DNA from: a virus
Length of the DNA: 38,886 nucleotides
Strand: one strand, 5' to 3'
Virus record (IMG/VR): IMGVR_UViG_3300036857_000285
Location: 1 to 38,886 of that record
A program made the translations under genes and the position numbers. The notes beneath the pieces are model-generated. The model saw only the letters and a program-made list of their open reading frames with translations, was not told the DNA's origin and ran no database searches. Each line of letters starts with the position of its first letter. Position 1 is the stretch's first letter. Below, one piece after another: positions 1 through 7,789 of the stretch.

Positions 1-252
1 GGGGTCACCAACCATAAGCCGCATGTGGTCTTCAAGGCCCAGCCCGCCGGTCTGACCGACGAGAAGATGGAGGCCGCCGCCGAATGGCTCCACGCTCAGC
101 TCGGCGAGGGCCCCATGTCGATCAAGAAGCTGCTCCGAGCGGCGAACGATGCGGGATACACCAAGCGACTAATCAAGCAGGTCGCTGCGATGATGGAGGT
201 CGAGACGGTGAAGAAGAAGTGGAGACTCCACCCGGACTTCCCCAATGGCTGA
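1..252 (+). CDS. C-terminal fragment of a phage protein with a winged-helix-like tail (5' end cut by window)
   Basis: The reading frame is open from the first base to a TGA at 250-252, so the N-terminus lies outside the window; 83 codons are visible. An internal GTG at 25 is probably not the start. The visible part is a compact charged helical region (EKMEAAAEWLHAQL, then SIKKLLRAANDAG, then RLIKQVAAMM) ending in KKKWRLHPDFPNG. That layout resembles the helix-turn-helix found at the C-terminus of RepA/AAA_25-type phage ATPases and bifunctional primase-polymerases, which fits the replication genes that follow. The family assignment is a guess from this short tail. Its stop overlaps the next gene's ATG (245) by 8 nt, suggesting translational coupling. 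Confidence 0.6.
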   Translation, partial: GVTNHKPHVVFKAQPAGLTDEKMEAAAEWLHAQLGEGPMSIKKLLRAANDAGYTKRLIKQVAAMMEVETVKKKWRLHPDFPNG

Positions 253-697
253 TATGGACGAGGCCCTGGAAGATGACGTCCCCGTCTACCCTGAGGAATT
301 CTTCGGCTGGCGGGGCTGGACGGTGGACAAGGGAGTTCTCAAGTCCATCAACGGCGGGGATATCTGGACGCCCGGTCAGCCGTTCGAGGCCGAGTGCGCA
401 TCGGGTCGGAGTCACAAGCAAGTCCCTTGGCCGCGGTGTACATGCGGACTCTACTCCACCAAGACCCTGAAGAAGCTCCAGGCGAACGGTTACCATAACC
501 TCGGCGCGTTCGGCAAGGTGGCGATCTGGGGAGAGATCATCGAGGCGAGCGACGGCTACAGAAGCCAGTTCGCATATCCGATTCTGATCTATGTCCCGCG
601 CCTCGCGTGGAGGAGGGCCGAGTCGCTCAGCAAGCGGTACGGAGTGGAAGTGCTAGTAACTAACCCATACACGATGGTAGAGAAGGAGGCAGGATAA
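245..697 (+). CDS. Conserved hypothetical protein with CxC motif
   Basis: A 150-residue protein that starts inside the previous gene and has no clear Shine-Dalgarno, so it is probably translated by coupling. A central PWPRCTCGLYS segment is followed by VAIWGEIIEASDGYRSQFAYP and then IYVP. From memory this order (a CxCG box, a W-G-x-I/V-E patch, then a YAYP box) recurs in uncharacterised actinobacterial and actinophage proteins; no function is established. The two close cysteines with His residues nearby could bind a metal, but a complete zinc site is not evident. It sits at the head of the replication module, in a run of tightly packed small genes. I do not assign a function. Confidence 0.8.
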   Translation: MADMDEALEDDVPVYPEEFFGWRGWTVDKGVLKSINGGDIWTPGQPFEAECASGRSHKQVPWPRCTCGLYSTKTLKKLQANGYHNLGAFGKVAIWGEIIEASDGYRSQFAYPILIYVPRLAWRRAESLSKRYGVEVLVTNPYTMVEKEAG

Positions 698-837
698 TGG
701 ATATCGGCAAGGAGAAGCGGCGGATCAAGTCCGACCCGATCAACCCGCCGGTCCCGCGCGAGGAGCCGGTGGAGCCTGCGCGCAGCCCTGAGCGTGAGCC
801 GGAGCCGGAGCCGGTCAAGGAGCCCGAGAAGGTCTGA
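697..837 (+). CDS. Small Pro/Glu-rich hypothetical protein (46 aa)
   Basis: The ATG at 697 overlaps the TAA stop (695-697) of the upstream gene and follows an AAGGAGG ribosome binding site 7 nt upstream; the frame ends at TGA 835-837. The protein starts MDIGKEKRRIKSDP and continues as an alternating Pro/Glu/Arg tail (PREEPVEPARSPEREPEPEP), predicted to be disordered. Short MDIG-type proteins with acidic proline-rich tails are frequent in actinobacteria and their phages, with no known role. The good ribosome binding site and tight overlap support a real gene despite its size. Confidence 0.65.
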   Translation: MDIGKEKRRIKSDPINPPVPREEPVEPARSPEREPEPEPVKEPEKV

Positions 838-853
838 CGAGAGGAAAGAGTGG

Positions 854-1096
854 ATGAAGATCGAGACCGTATCAGCACTGTGGATTGAGCAGCCCGGCGG
901 CGGCGAGTGGATGACGGAGGTGACCATCGACCTGCGGCCCGGGGACCAGGCGGAGTTCATCGTTGTCGACGACGGCACTGGCCCCAGGGCCTGGGTGGAG
1001 ATCAAGCGCGCCAACTTCTTCAAGCGCCAGTCGACCCGGATCAGGGCGATCGCCAGTGGCAAGCGCGCGGGGCATATGGAGATTGAGCGGAGGTAG
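854..1096 (+). CDS. Small hypothetical protein (80 aa)
   Basis: Start chosen at ATG 854, which follows the purine-rich GAGGAAAGAG at 841-850; a longer in-frame version from 794 would read through SR-repeat sequence antisense-like to the previous gene's tail and is unlikely. The product (MKIETVSALWIEQPGGGEW...) is probably an all-beta fold: alternating hydrophobic strands, VTIDLRPGDQAEFIVVDD and AWVEIKR, with a basic C-terminus. No recognised motif. It is the last gene before a promoter-containing gap of about 225 bp. Function unknown. Confidence 0.65.
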   Translation: MKIETVSALWIEQPGGGEWMTEVTIDLRPGDQAEFIVVDDGTGPRAWVEIKRANFFKRQSTRIRAIASGKRAGHMEIERR

Positions 1097-1105
1097 CCTC
1101 CTGCC

Positions 1106-1204
1106 ATCGATCTCCGGGCATTCTTCAAAAGGGCCAGTAGATCCGGAAGGTAGAAAATCCCCGGAAATCGGCTATTTACTTTCCATATCGCAGTCGGCTA
1201 TACT
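1106..1204 (+). promoter_or_regulatory. Promoter module, copy 1 (TTTACT-N18-TATACT with upstream conserved block)
   Basis: A TATACT -10 box lies at 1199-1204 with TTTACT at 1175-1180, an 18-nt spacer. Upstream at 1106-1115 is ATCGATCTCC, and a GGAAGGT box is at 1145-1151. The same blocks in the same order occur at 14506-14581. The module precedes the Cas4/AddB-like exonuclease and probably drives the early operon. Promoter role is inferred from sequence only. Confidence 0.6.
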
Positions 1205-1235
1205 AGCCGGAGCGCCCCTCGCGAGGGCGTCATTG

Positions 1236-1291
1236 CCCAGCCCCTCCAAGGCTGGCGTCCGTCCACTCCGCTGGCTTTCGGAGGGGCTGGG
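1236..1291 (+). other. Leader stem-loop (12-bp perfect stem)
   Basis: CCCAGCCCCTCC at 1236-1247 is an exact inverted copy of GGAGGGGCTGGG at 1280-1291, with a 32-nt loop. It lies downstream of the TATACT promoter and upstream of the exonuclease start, so it would fold in the 5' leader of that mRNA. There is no T-run, so attenuation, RNA stabilisation or protein binding are more plausible than simple termination. Confidence 0.55.
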
Positions 1292-1322
1292 ATTATACCC
1301 CAGAGGAGAGTGGACTAGGAGA

Positions 1323-2354
1323 GTGGATAAAGTGGCTGCTCCCAAGAAGCGACTTGTCCGCACGTCGGAGCGTTCTGCGTTCAATAGGTGTCGTTGGGCG
1401 TGGGATCTCTCATTCAACCAACAACTACGTCAAAAGCGGGACAGACCTGCTCTAAGGTTCGGAAGTCTGATGCACCTTGCTCTTGCCGAGTATTACGTCA
1501 TAGGCAAGAAGCGAAAGCCCAAGGTTCTCGTGCCCGCGTTCGAGCGCGCATACGAGGCCGAGGTTCAGTATGCCGGGGAGTTCGCCATTCTGGGCGATGA
1601 TGGCAGCCCTGAAGGTGACGAGAAGTGGATCGACGCTAAGCAGCTCGGCATCGATCTATGCGAGATGTACATCGAGGAATATGGCGACGACCGGGACTGG
1701 GAGGTTCTCGGGACGGAGCAGCCCTTCCAAGTGCCCGTGCGCAATCCGCGGACGGGCGCTTATATGTTCACGTATACAGGCATCCTCGATCTCATCATGC
1801 GCAAAAGGTCAAAGGACCAGATCTGGATTTGGGACCACAAGACGACCATCGCCATCAATCTGCGCGCCCTCGGGCTGAACGAGCAGTTCGGTTCCTATTG
1901 GGCATTCGGAACCGAGTGGATCAAGAGTCAGGGTTTGCTCCACGGTAAGGACTTTCAAGACCTCTCCGGTCTGCTCGTCAACTTCATCCGACGGGCGCGG
2001 CGCGACGATCGGCCCCACAACGAGCTAGGCCAGGCGCTCAACAAGGACGGGTCAGTGTCGAAGCGTCAGCAGGCGGAAATTTTCCATCGTGAGCCAACGT
2101 ACAGAACGACGGCCGACCGCGATCGAGTCATTCGCCGCGCGATGAATGATTTCCGCGAAATGGAGATGGTACGCGCGGGTACTCTACCGGCCAAGAAGAT
2201 GCCTGACTCGCTCTTCAAGTGCCCACAGTGTCCTTGGATTGATGCTTGTGAGCTTCATGAGACGGGCTCTGACTGGCAGATGTATGTCGACGCGACCACG
2301 GAGAGGTACGACCCATACTCGCAGCATGAAATAGAAACCGCCGAGAAACAATAA
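1323..2354 (+). CDS. Cas4/AddB-type Fe-S PD-(D/E)XK exonuclease
   Basis: A 343-residue RecB-family nuclease. GTG 1323 is chosen as start, with GTG 1332 as an alternative better spaced from AGGAGAG at 1317-1323. Near residue 47 is the GSLMHLALAEYY helix typical of RecB/Cas4 motif I. Near 152 is TGILDLI and near 168 IWIWDHKTT, giving the D...D-x-K-type active site (DHKT). One cysteine sits in FNRCRWAW near the N-terminus and three in CPQCPWIDAC near 300, the one-plus-three spacing that ligates a 4Fe-4S cluster in Cas4 and AddB. It likely resects DNA ends for phage recombination or replication together with the Sak4-like ATPase and SSB-like protein downstream. No Cas1/Cas2 or array is present, so CRISPR involvement is not supported. 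Confidence 0.85.
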   Translation: MDKVAAPKKRLVRTSERSAFNRCRWAWDLSFNQQLRQKRDRPALRFGSLMHLALAEYYVIGKKRKPKVLVPAFERAYEAEVQYAGEFAILGDDGSPEGDEKWIDAKQLGIDLCEMYIEEYGDDRDWEVLGTEQPFQVPVRNPRTGAYMFTYTGILDLIMRKRSKDQIWIWDHKTTIAINLRALGLNEQFGSYWAFGTEWIKSQGLLHGKDFQDLSGLLVNFIRRARRDDRPHNELGQALNKDGSVSKRQQAEIFHREPTYRTTADRDRVIRRAMNDFREMEMVRAGTLPAKKMPDSLFKCPQCPWIDACELHETGSDWQMYVDATTERYDPYSQHEIETAEKQ

Positions 2355-2356
2355 TC

Positions 2357-2467
2357 TTGAACCTTGACGCATTCGGATTCACCCAGCTACTGTACATCTT
2401 GCTTGGCGTTCTTGCGACGCTATTGGTACTGACCCTACTGTTTGTCTTTTTGATCTTCAAGAAATGA
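2357..2467 (+). CDS. Tiny single-span membrane protein (36 aa)
   Basis: TTG at 2357, 2 nt after the exonuclease stop, opens a 36-codon frame ending at TGA 2465-2467. After MNLDAFGFTQ it is almost entirely hydrophobic (LLYILLGVLATLLVLTLL, then FVFLIF) and ends in two lysines, a single transmembrane helix with a positive cytoplasmic end. It fills the whole gap between two genes and the next gene's ribosome binding site overlaps its stop. The weak start signal lowers confidence. Role unknown; it could anchor replication proteins or be a small lysis or exclusion peptide. Confidence 0.45.
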   Translation: MNLDAFGFTQLLYILLGVLATLLVLTLLFVFLIFKK

Positions 2468-2473
2468 GGAGGG

Positions 2474-3241
2474 ATGGCTAAGCCGGAAGCAATTCAACCT
2501 GTAGGTAGAAGCAGCAAGATCAATTTCCTGCTGTACGGACCGCCGGGTGCTGGTAAGACCCGGATGATGGGGCAGAACAAACGGACGCTGATCGTCCACC
2601 CGCCGACCGACCATATGGACTCGATCCGTATCACCGGGGCCGAGGAGTGGGTCGTGTACGATTGGGGCGAGATGAACAATGTCCAGGAGTTCGCCCGGCA
2701 CGATGGGGCCAAGTATTATGACTGGATCTGGCTTGATTCTATCAGCCTCTTTCAGGACGCTGGACTGGACGATATCTGGGATGGCGTTATCGCCCAGAAG
2801 CCTCATCGGGCGCAGTACTCTCTGGACAAGGGTGAGTACGGGATCAATATGTGGCGCCTTCAGCAGTGGGTGCGACATATGGTTGGAATCCCGGGATTCA
2901 ACTTCGGGATTACCGCTCACCCGCAAGAGCTGGAGAACCCCATAACGGAGGAGTTGAAGCTTCAACCCTGGATCCAGGGCAAGAACATGTCGACGAAGAT
3001 CCAGGGCTACATGAATGTCGTCGGCTATCTGGAGGTGGTACACCAAGACGGCAAGGAACCGCGTCGCGTGCTGCGGACTTGGGGCACCGAGCGTTTTGAA
3101 GCAAAAGACCAGTTTGACGCCTTCCCAAAGGGCAGACTGGTCGACCCAACGATGGAGAAGTTCGAGGCGGCCATCGAGGCTGCCCGGGACAATGGGCGCG
3201 TCGTTCGCAAGAAGCGACGCAAATCAACTAGGAGGTCGTAG
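2474..3241 (+). CDS. Sak4-like RecA-fold recombination ATPase
   Basis: A 255-residue P-loop NTPase with Walker A GPPGAGKT at residues 22-29 and a Walker B-like strand YYDWIWLDSISL around residue 90. The GITAHPQE strand after the middle fits the sensor region of the AAA_24/Sak4 group, single-domain RecA-core proteins that promote single-strand annealing or strand invasion in phages with their cognate SSB. The C-terminus is strongly basic (VRKKRRKSTRRS), suitable for DNA contact. A strong GAGGAGGG site precedes ATG 2474. Its position between an Fe-S exonuclease and an SSB-like gene is the classic phage recombination cassette. Confidence 0.85.
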   Translation: MAKPEAIQPVGRSSKINFLLYGPPGAGKTRMMGQNKRTLIVHPPTDHMDSIRITGAEEWVVYDWGEMNNVQEFARHDGAKYYDWIWLDSISLFQDAGLDDIWDGVIAQKPHRAQYSLDKGEYGINMWRLQQWVRHMVGIPGFNFGITAHPQELENPITEELKLQPWIQGKNMSTKIQGYMNVVGYLEVVHQDGKEPRRVLRTWGTERFEAKDQFDAFPKGRLVDPTMEKFEAAIEAARDNGRVVRKKRRKSTRRS

Positions 3242-3246
3242 TCTAC

Positions 3247-4176
3247 ATGGCACGAGTCAAGTATGACGTGCGCGGAGTCGAGGGAGCCAGGACTCTGCTG
3301 CCGGCGGGCGTGTACAACGCCAAGGTCGAGTCGGCTGACGTCACGAAGCCGGAAGGCAAGGACGAGCGCATCGAGCTGGTCCTGGAGGTCGTCGGCGACA
3401 AGACGCACAAGGGGGCCAAGCTGTACGAGTACATCAACCTGGAGTCCGAGAGCGCGAAGTGGAAGCTCCGCGAGTTCTTGGAGGCCACCCAGGTGATCTC
3501 GAACGGCAAGAAGGAGTCGGGCACGCTCGACACCTCGAAGCTCGTCGGCACGGTCATCGGCGTCAAGACGTTCGTCAGGCCGGCCGATGACGCCCGTGGG
3601 TTCGACGAGTCGGCCAGAGTCCGCCGGATGTTCGCGGCCGACACTGTCTCGACCAACGGCGACACTGACGTCGAGGACTTGGACGAGGAGGAGGGCGACT
3701 ACAGCGAGATGGACCTCGCCGAGCTGAAGGCCGAGTTGAAGGAGCGCGGCCTCTCCACCAAGGGCAAGAAGCCCCAGCTCATCGCCCGCCTGGAAGAGGC
3801 CGACGAGGAGGATGAGGAGGAGGAGGAGTCCGACGACACCGAGGAGGAAGGTGAGGAGGAGGAGTACGCCTGGGAGGACATCGCCGAGCTGACCAAGGCG
3901 GAGCTGAAGGACCTTATCACCGAGGAGGAGCTGGACATCAAGGTCTCCAAGAAGGCGGATGTGGAGGACATTCGCCAGAAGGTCGCCGACGCGTTGGAGA
4001 TCGAGGTCCCCGAAGATGAGGAGGAGGACGAGGAGGACAGCGACGACTACGATGAGTGGGACGTCGATGACCTGAAGGAGGAGCTGGAGCAGCGCTCCCT
4101 CTCGGTCAAGGGCAGCAAGAAGCTGCTCGTCTCTCGCCTGCGCAAGGATGACGCAGAAGAGGATAAGCCCTTCTAG
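3247..4176 (+). CDS. SSB-like single-stranded DNA binding protein with two SAP domains and acidic DKPF tip
   Basis: A 309-residue protein. Residues 1-130 form a beta-rich domain (GVYNAKVESADVTKPEGKDE, then LVLEVVGDKTHKGAKLYEYI) of the type found in DUF669-like phage ssDNA-binding proteins. Residues about 152-185 and 268-301 are two SAP-like helix-turn-helix motifs (DLAELKAELKERGLS and DVDDLKEELEQRSLS), with a third related helical segment around 210-250. Long Glu/Asp linkers join them. The protein ends EEDKPF, matching the acidic aromatic tip (DDIPF in E. coli SSB) that recruits replication and repair partners. GGAGG lies about 11 nt before the ATG. Neighbours (nuclease, Sak4 ATPase, primase) support an ssDNA role. 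SSB plus repeated SAP domains in one chain is unusual. Confidence 0.75.
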   Translation: MARVKYDVRGVEGARTLLPAGVYNAKVESADVTKPEGKDERIELVLEVVGDKTHKGAKLYEYINLESESAKWKLREFLEATQVISNGKKESGTLDTSKLVGTVIGVKTFVRPADDARGFDESARVRRMFAADTVSTNGDTDVEDLDEEEGDYSEMDLAELKAELKERGLSTKGKKPQLIARLEEADEEDEEEEESDDTEEEGEEEEYAWEDIAELTKAELKDLITEEELDIKVSKKADVEDIRQKVADALEIEVPEDEEEDEEDSDDYDEWDVDDLKEELEQRSLSVKGSKKLLVSRLRKDDAEEDKPF

Positions 4177-4185
4177 TCAAGGCGT

Positions 4186-4226
4186 GCCCAGCCCGCGATG
4201 GACCGTGGCAAGCCCGCGGGCTGGGC
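4186..4226 (+). terminator. Intercistronic hairpin with 12-bp perfect stem
   Basis: GCCCAGCCCGCG at 4186-4197 pairs exactly with CGCGGGCTGGGC at 4215-4226 across a 17-nt loop. It lies just after the SSB-like stop and 12 nt before the primase ATG, which has no Shine-Dalgarno. No U-tract follows, so it may be a leaky terminator, an RNA-processing boundary or a translational control element. It shares the CAGCCC/GGGCTG core with hairpins at 1236, 18383, 20481 and 25222. Confidence 0.55.
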
Positions 4227-4238
4227 TCCTATTCCGGT

Positions 4239-7010
4239 ATGAGTACAAGAGCGAAAGCTCAGCAACTGCTTACGCCTTATCTGGCGGGCGGCGACATGCG
4301 TGCGGGCGGCGACCTCGACATGCATTGCCCTATCCATGGCGACAAGCACCGTAGCGCGGCGGTCAATTTCAAGACGGGAGAGTGGTACTGTAACGCGTGT
4401 CACGATGGCGGTTCGCTTCAGAAGTTGCTCGACCGACGCGATGAGTGGTATGACCCACCCGAGGGCGCGGGAGGATGGAGTGGTAAGCAGAAGCGGAAGT
4501 GGCCGCTTCCGGACTCAGCCCGCCTCGACGGGTGGCAGCAGGCTCTCCTCGGCCGCGAGGATCTGCTCGAATTTCTAGAGGTCAAGCGCGGGCTTTCGCT
4601 TGATACAATTCAAAGGTACAGACTGGGGTGGGATGGAAAAAGATATACTATACCAGTATACGATGACACCGGCGTTCTCAAGAACATTCGCTGTTACAGT
4701 CCCGTTCTTGAACCGAAGATCATCCATTGGAGTGGTCATGGTACGCCGCCGCGCCTCTATCCGATGGAGGTTCTTCTTCGAGACCCAAAGGTCGTCTGGA
4801 TCTGCGAGGGCGAGTTCGATGCCCTTCTCGCGAACCAGCAAGAGGTGGCGGCTGTAACGGCGACGGCTGGAGCCAAGCAACTTGGTCGCTGGCGCCACGA
4901 ATGGACATCTTGGTTCCGAGGCAAGACGGTCTACGTCTGCTTCGACCGCGACCGCGACGGTGAGGTAGGAGCCAGAGGCGTCGCTAAGCATCTTGAGAAG
5001 GCGGCCAAGAAGATTCGGGTCATCGAGCTACCGTTCCCGCTGGAGAATAAGAACGGCAAGGATCTAACTGACTACCTGCTTGAAGTTGGTTCTGTTCGTT
5101 CGCTTGTCAAGCAGCACAGCAAGCAGCCAAAGGCACTCAAGCGCAAGCGTCGTTATCACGATATCACATATGAAGATTTGCGAAAGGGAGACGTTGTCGG
5201 AAAGGCCGTCAGATTCCCGGCGACACTCTCTGCCATCACAGAGCGTCAGAGACTTTTGCCTGACTCGATCAACGCTTTATGCGCCGTAGATTGGGACCCC
5301 AAGCGATGCTCTGTTTGTCCGTGCTCTGGAGCAAACGGCGATTTGAAGTTTGATGTTCAGTACGACTATGACCTTTTGCTTGATCTTCTAAATACGAGTC
5401 GGTCTGAGGAGCGCGACAAACGTTACAAGCGTTTGATGAAGATTCCTCCGGCTTGCCCAGAAGTGACGTTGAAGACAAAAACCGGAACAGCTTGGCCTGC
5501 CGAAGTTCGGAACGGCTCCAATCTTCACGAAGAAGCCTACACAATTCTCATCAAGCAAGATGGCCCTTCTCCTGACGCCAATTATATGTACAATTGGTCG
5601 GGAGTTCTACAGCCGAATCCCAAGGGTCAGCAAGCGGTCTTTATCGTCCACAAATGGGAGTCGGCAAATCAGGATTTGGATGAGTTTACTCCAACTCCTG
5701 AGAGTATAGGATTGGCTCGCGAGTGGGTCAATAGCTTTAGTGGATCGTCGCCAGAGGAAAAGATTGACCAAATAGCTTCGCAGTTTGAGCAAGGTATCAC
5801 TAGAATCTTCGGACAGCGAAAGCTTCATATAGCGATTGATCTCGTCTACCATTCCGTTCTGAAGTTTGATTTCGCCGATGGAATTGCCGGTCCGGAGCGC
5901 GGGTGGATGGAAACGCTAGCTGTAGGCGAGACTCGATCCGGCAAAAGCTCAACCGCTCGGGAACTCAAGAACTTGTATGACAATGGGTTCCTTTGCTCCG
6001 GGGAGAACACAACTGTCGCCGGTCTTTTGGCCGGAGTCGAGAAACACGGCGGTATTAGTCAAGAAGCCTGGGCTATCTCTATGGGGATTCTTCCTCTGTC
6101 GAATCGACGACTGCTTATTATCGACGAGGCGCAGGGCCTGAGGAAAGAAGATATCGGACAACTATCTGACGTTCGCTCTCGTGGCGTCGCTGATGTCCGA
6201 AAGATCAGATCAGGTACGTATCCATCTAGAGTTCGGATCATTTGGTTGGCGAATCCTCGGCAGGATAGCTACAGATACGGGATTGAGGCGCTCAAAGATC
6301 AGATGGGTCAGCGCGAGGATTTGGCTCGCGTAGACATCCCTCTCTTCATCGATACGGCTCCTGACGAGGAAGTCTCAAAGGCATTTGAGCACCACAGCGA
6401 CCTGGCGGATGATGATAAGGATATCGTTCGTTGGATTTTGTTGTGGGCTTGGTCGCGAAAGAAGGGCCAAGTTATTTGGACTGCGAATGCAATGGCTGCG
6501 CTAAAAAGTTTGACTCCGGAACTGACGCATGACTTTTCGATTGCTCGACCTCCGATCTTCCAATCAACTGAAGCGCGTGTCAGAGTGGCTCGTATGGCGG
6601 TAGCGATAGCAGCTCGTTTGTTCTCTACTAAAGATGGAGAGAATCTCCTCGTCAAATCCGATCATGTTCAAGCAGCATGTAATCTCTACAGGATGTTCTT
6701 TAGCGATGATCATCTAGGGATTACTGACATTAGAGCTGGAGAGATCGCCACAGAGGAGGCCGAGGATCTTCACAGCGATGAGGTACGGACTATTCTCCGC
6801 AATTCACCAAGCGAGGTCAGAGAGAAACTAGCCAGCGGAGCATTCGACAAATTCGAGTATGGGGCATCCTACGAGGTCTGGTCGTTGACTTCAGAACTTG
6901 TAGATTTGAAGGCGATTCGGCGACGGACCGACGATCAATCAAAGATGTACATCGTTAGCAAATGGGCCAGAGACATCGCAATTGAGTTGGAGCGGGAGGG
7001 ACGTAAATGA
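4239..7010 (+). CDS. Primase fused to MCM-like AAA+ helicase/ATPase
   Basis: A 923-residue multidomain replication protein. Residues 30-54 hold a CHC2-type zinc finger (Cys30, His33, Cys51, Cys54), followed by DnaG-type primase sequence. A Toprim domain has ICEGEFDALLA near 189 and the metal-binding FDRDRDG near 234. A Cys-containing linker (CSVCPC) leads to an AAA+ domain with Walker A GETRSGKSS near 563 and Walker B LLIIDEAQG near 625. GILPLSNRRLLIIDEAQGL followed by a WLANPR strand resembles MCM-family proteins. It would unwind and prime the fork and work with the DnaE polymerase at 8826. ATG 4239 lacks a ribosome binding site. The AAA+ half has visibly lower GC and more AT-ending codons than the N-terminal half, suggesting a mosaic origin. 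Confidence 0.85.
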   Translation: MSTRAKAQQLLTPYLAGGDMRAGGDLDMHCPIHGDKHRSAAVNFKTGEWYCNACHDGGSLQKLLDRRDEWYDPPEGAGGWSGKQKRKWPLPDSARLDGWQQALLGREDLLEFLEVKRGLSLDTIQRYRLGWDGKRYTIPVYDDTGVLKNIRCYSPVLEPKIIHWSGHGTPPRLYPMEVLLRDPKVVWICEGEFDALLANQQEVAAVTATAGAKQLGRWRHEWTSWFRGKTVYVCFDRDRDGEVGARGVAKHLEKAAKKIRVIELPFPLENKNGKDLTDYLLEVGSVRSLVKQHSKQPKALKRKRRYHDITYEDLRKGDVVGKAVRFPATLSAITERQRLLPDSINALCAVDWDPKRCSVCPCSGANGDLKFDVQYDYDLLLDLLNTSRSEERDKRYKRLMKIPPACPEVTLKTKTGTAWPAEVRNGSNLHEEAYTILIKQDGPSPDANYMYNWSGVLQPNPKGQQAVFIVHKWESANQDLDEFTPTPESIGLAREWVNSFSGSSPEEKIDQIASQFEQGITRIFGQRKLHIAIDLVYHSVLKFDFADGIAGPERGWMETLAVGETRSGKSSTARELKNLYDNGFLCSGENTTVAGLLAGVEKHGGISQEAWAISMGILPLSNRRLLIIDEAQGLRKEDIGQLSDVRSRGVADVRKIRSGTYPSRVRIIWLANPRQDSYRYGIEALKDQMGQREDLARVDIPLFIDTAPDEEVSKAFEHHSDLADDDKDIVRWILLWAWSRKKGQVIWTANAMAALKSLTPELTHDFSIARPPIFQSTEARVRVARMAVAIAARLFSTKDGENLLVKSDHVQAACNLYRMFFSDDHLGITDIRAGEIATEEAEDLHSDEVRTILRNSPSEVREKLASGAFDKFEYGASYEVWSLTSELVDLKAIRRRTDDQSKMYIVSKWARDIAIELEREGRK

Positions 7011-7789
7011 AGGTTACTGTGCTGGGATGCGGACCCGCCGGACTGGTGGCGGCCCAAGGCGCTGCGGACGCCGGGGCTGAGGTCGCGATCGTCAGCAACA
7101 AGGTCCAGTCGTTCATCGCGGGCGCGCAGTTCATTCATGCGCCGATCCCGGGGATCAAAGCCAGGCCCGAGCGCGTGATGATCGCGAAGCGTGGATCGGA
7201 GGAGAACTACGCCAAGAAGGTGTACGGCGATCCCGAGCGGCGAACGTCATGGGGCGCATACGAGCATGGCGACGAGTTGGCCGCCTGGTCGATGCGTGAG
7301 GTCTACGGCGAGTTGTGGGCACGGTGGGAGGACAGCATCATCGGTACGGTGCTGACTCCGGTCAGTATCTCCGAGATTGAGGAATCGGACGAGCTGGTCA
7401 TCTCGACGATCCCCGCTCACGCACTCTGCCAGGCAGACGGTCAGCATACCTTCGAGGGCCAGGAGGTTGCCATTACGGTCGCGCCTTGTAAGACGACGCA
7501 CAGCTCGATCATCTACAACGGTGACATGCGACAGCGTTGGTCGCGCGCGTCGTACCTGTTTGGCGACCTCAGTATCGAGTATGGTCTCGAAAGTTTCAAG
7601 CATGCGGCTAAGGCGGTCCCGCACAACGCTAAGCGGATCATCAAGCCGCAGTGGACGGACTGCTCCTGTCGGTCTGGCATCATGAGGGTCGGCCGGTACG
7701 GCAGATGGCAGCGTGGCGTATTCGTTCACGAGGTCTACGAGGAGGTGTTCACTCGTGTCCAGTCCTCTGCTATGCAGCGAGTGTCGTAA
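7007..7789 (+). CDS. FAD/NAD(P)-binding Rossmann-fold protein
   Basis: A 260-residue protein whose start overlaps the primase stop (ATGA). The N-terminus is a classic dinucleotide-binding beta-alpha-beta: VTVLGCGPAGLVAAQGA with G7-x-G9-x-x-G12, and an IVSN strand end near residue 35. A second patch, ELVISTIPAHALC, resembles the later strand and loop of amine-oxidase/UGM-like flavoproteins. Family members with this fold are oxidoreductases; here the chain is short and the substrate domain is not recognised, so substrate and reaction are unknown. It sits between replication genes and a nucleotidase-like gene, so a role in nucleotide or base metabolism is possible but unproven. It overlaps the next gene by 35 nt. 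Confidence 0.7.
   Translation: MKVTVLGCGPAGLVAAQGAADAGAEVAIVSNKVQSFIAGAQFIHAPIPGIKARPERVMIAKRGSEENYAKKVYGDPERRTSWGAYEHGDELAAWSMREVYGELWARWEDSIIGTVLTPVSISEIEESDELVISTIPAHALCQADGQHTFEGQEVAITVAPCKTTHSSIIYNGDMRQRWSRASYLFGDLSIEYGLESFKHAAKAVPHNAKRIIKPQWTDCSCRSGIMRVGRYGRWQRGVFVHEVYEEVFTRVQSSAMQRVS

Noticed and set aside
1323-2354. CRISPR-associated Cas4
   Set aside because: Fe-S nuclease layout matches Cas4/AddB, but no cas1, cas2 or repeat-spacer array is visible in the window; recombination neighbours point to a phage exonuclease.
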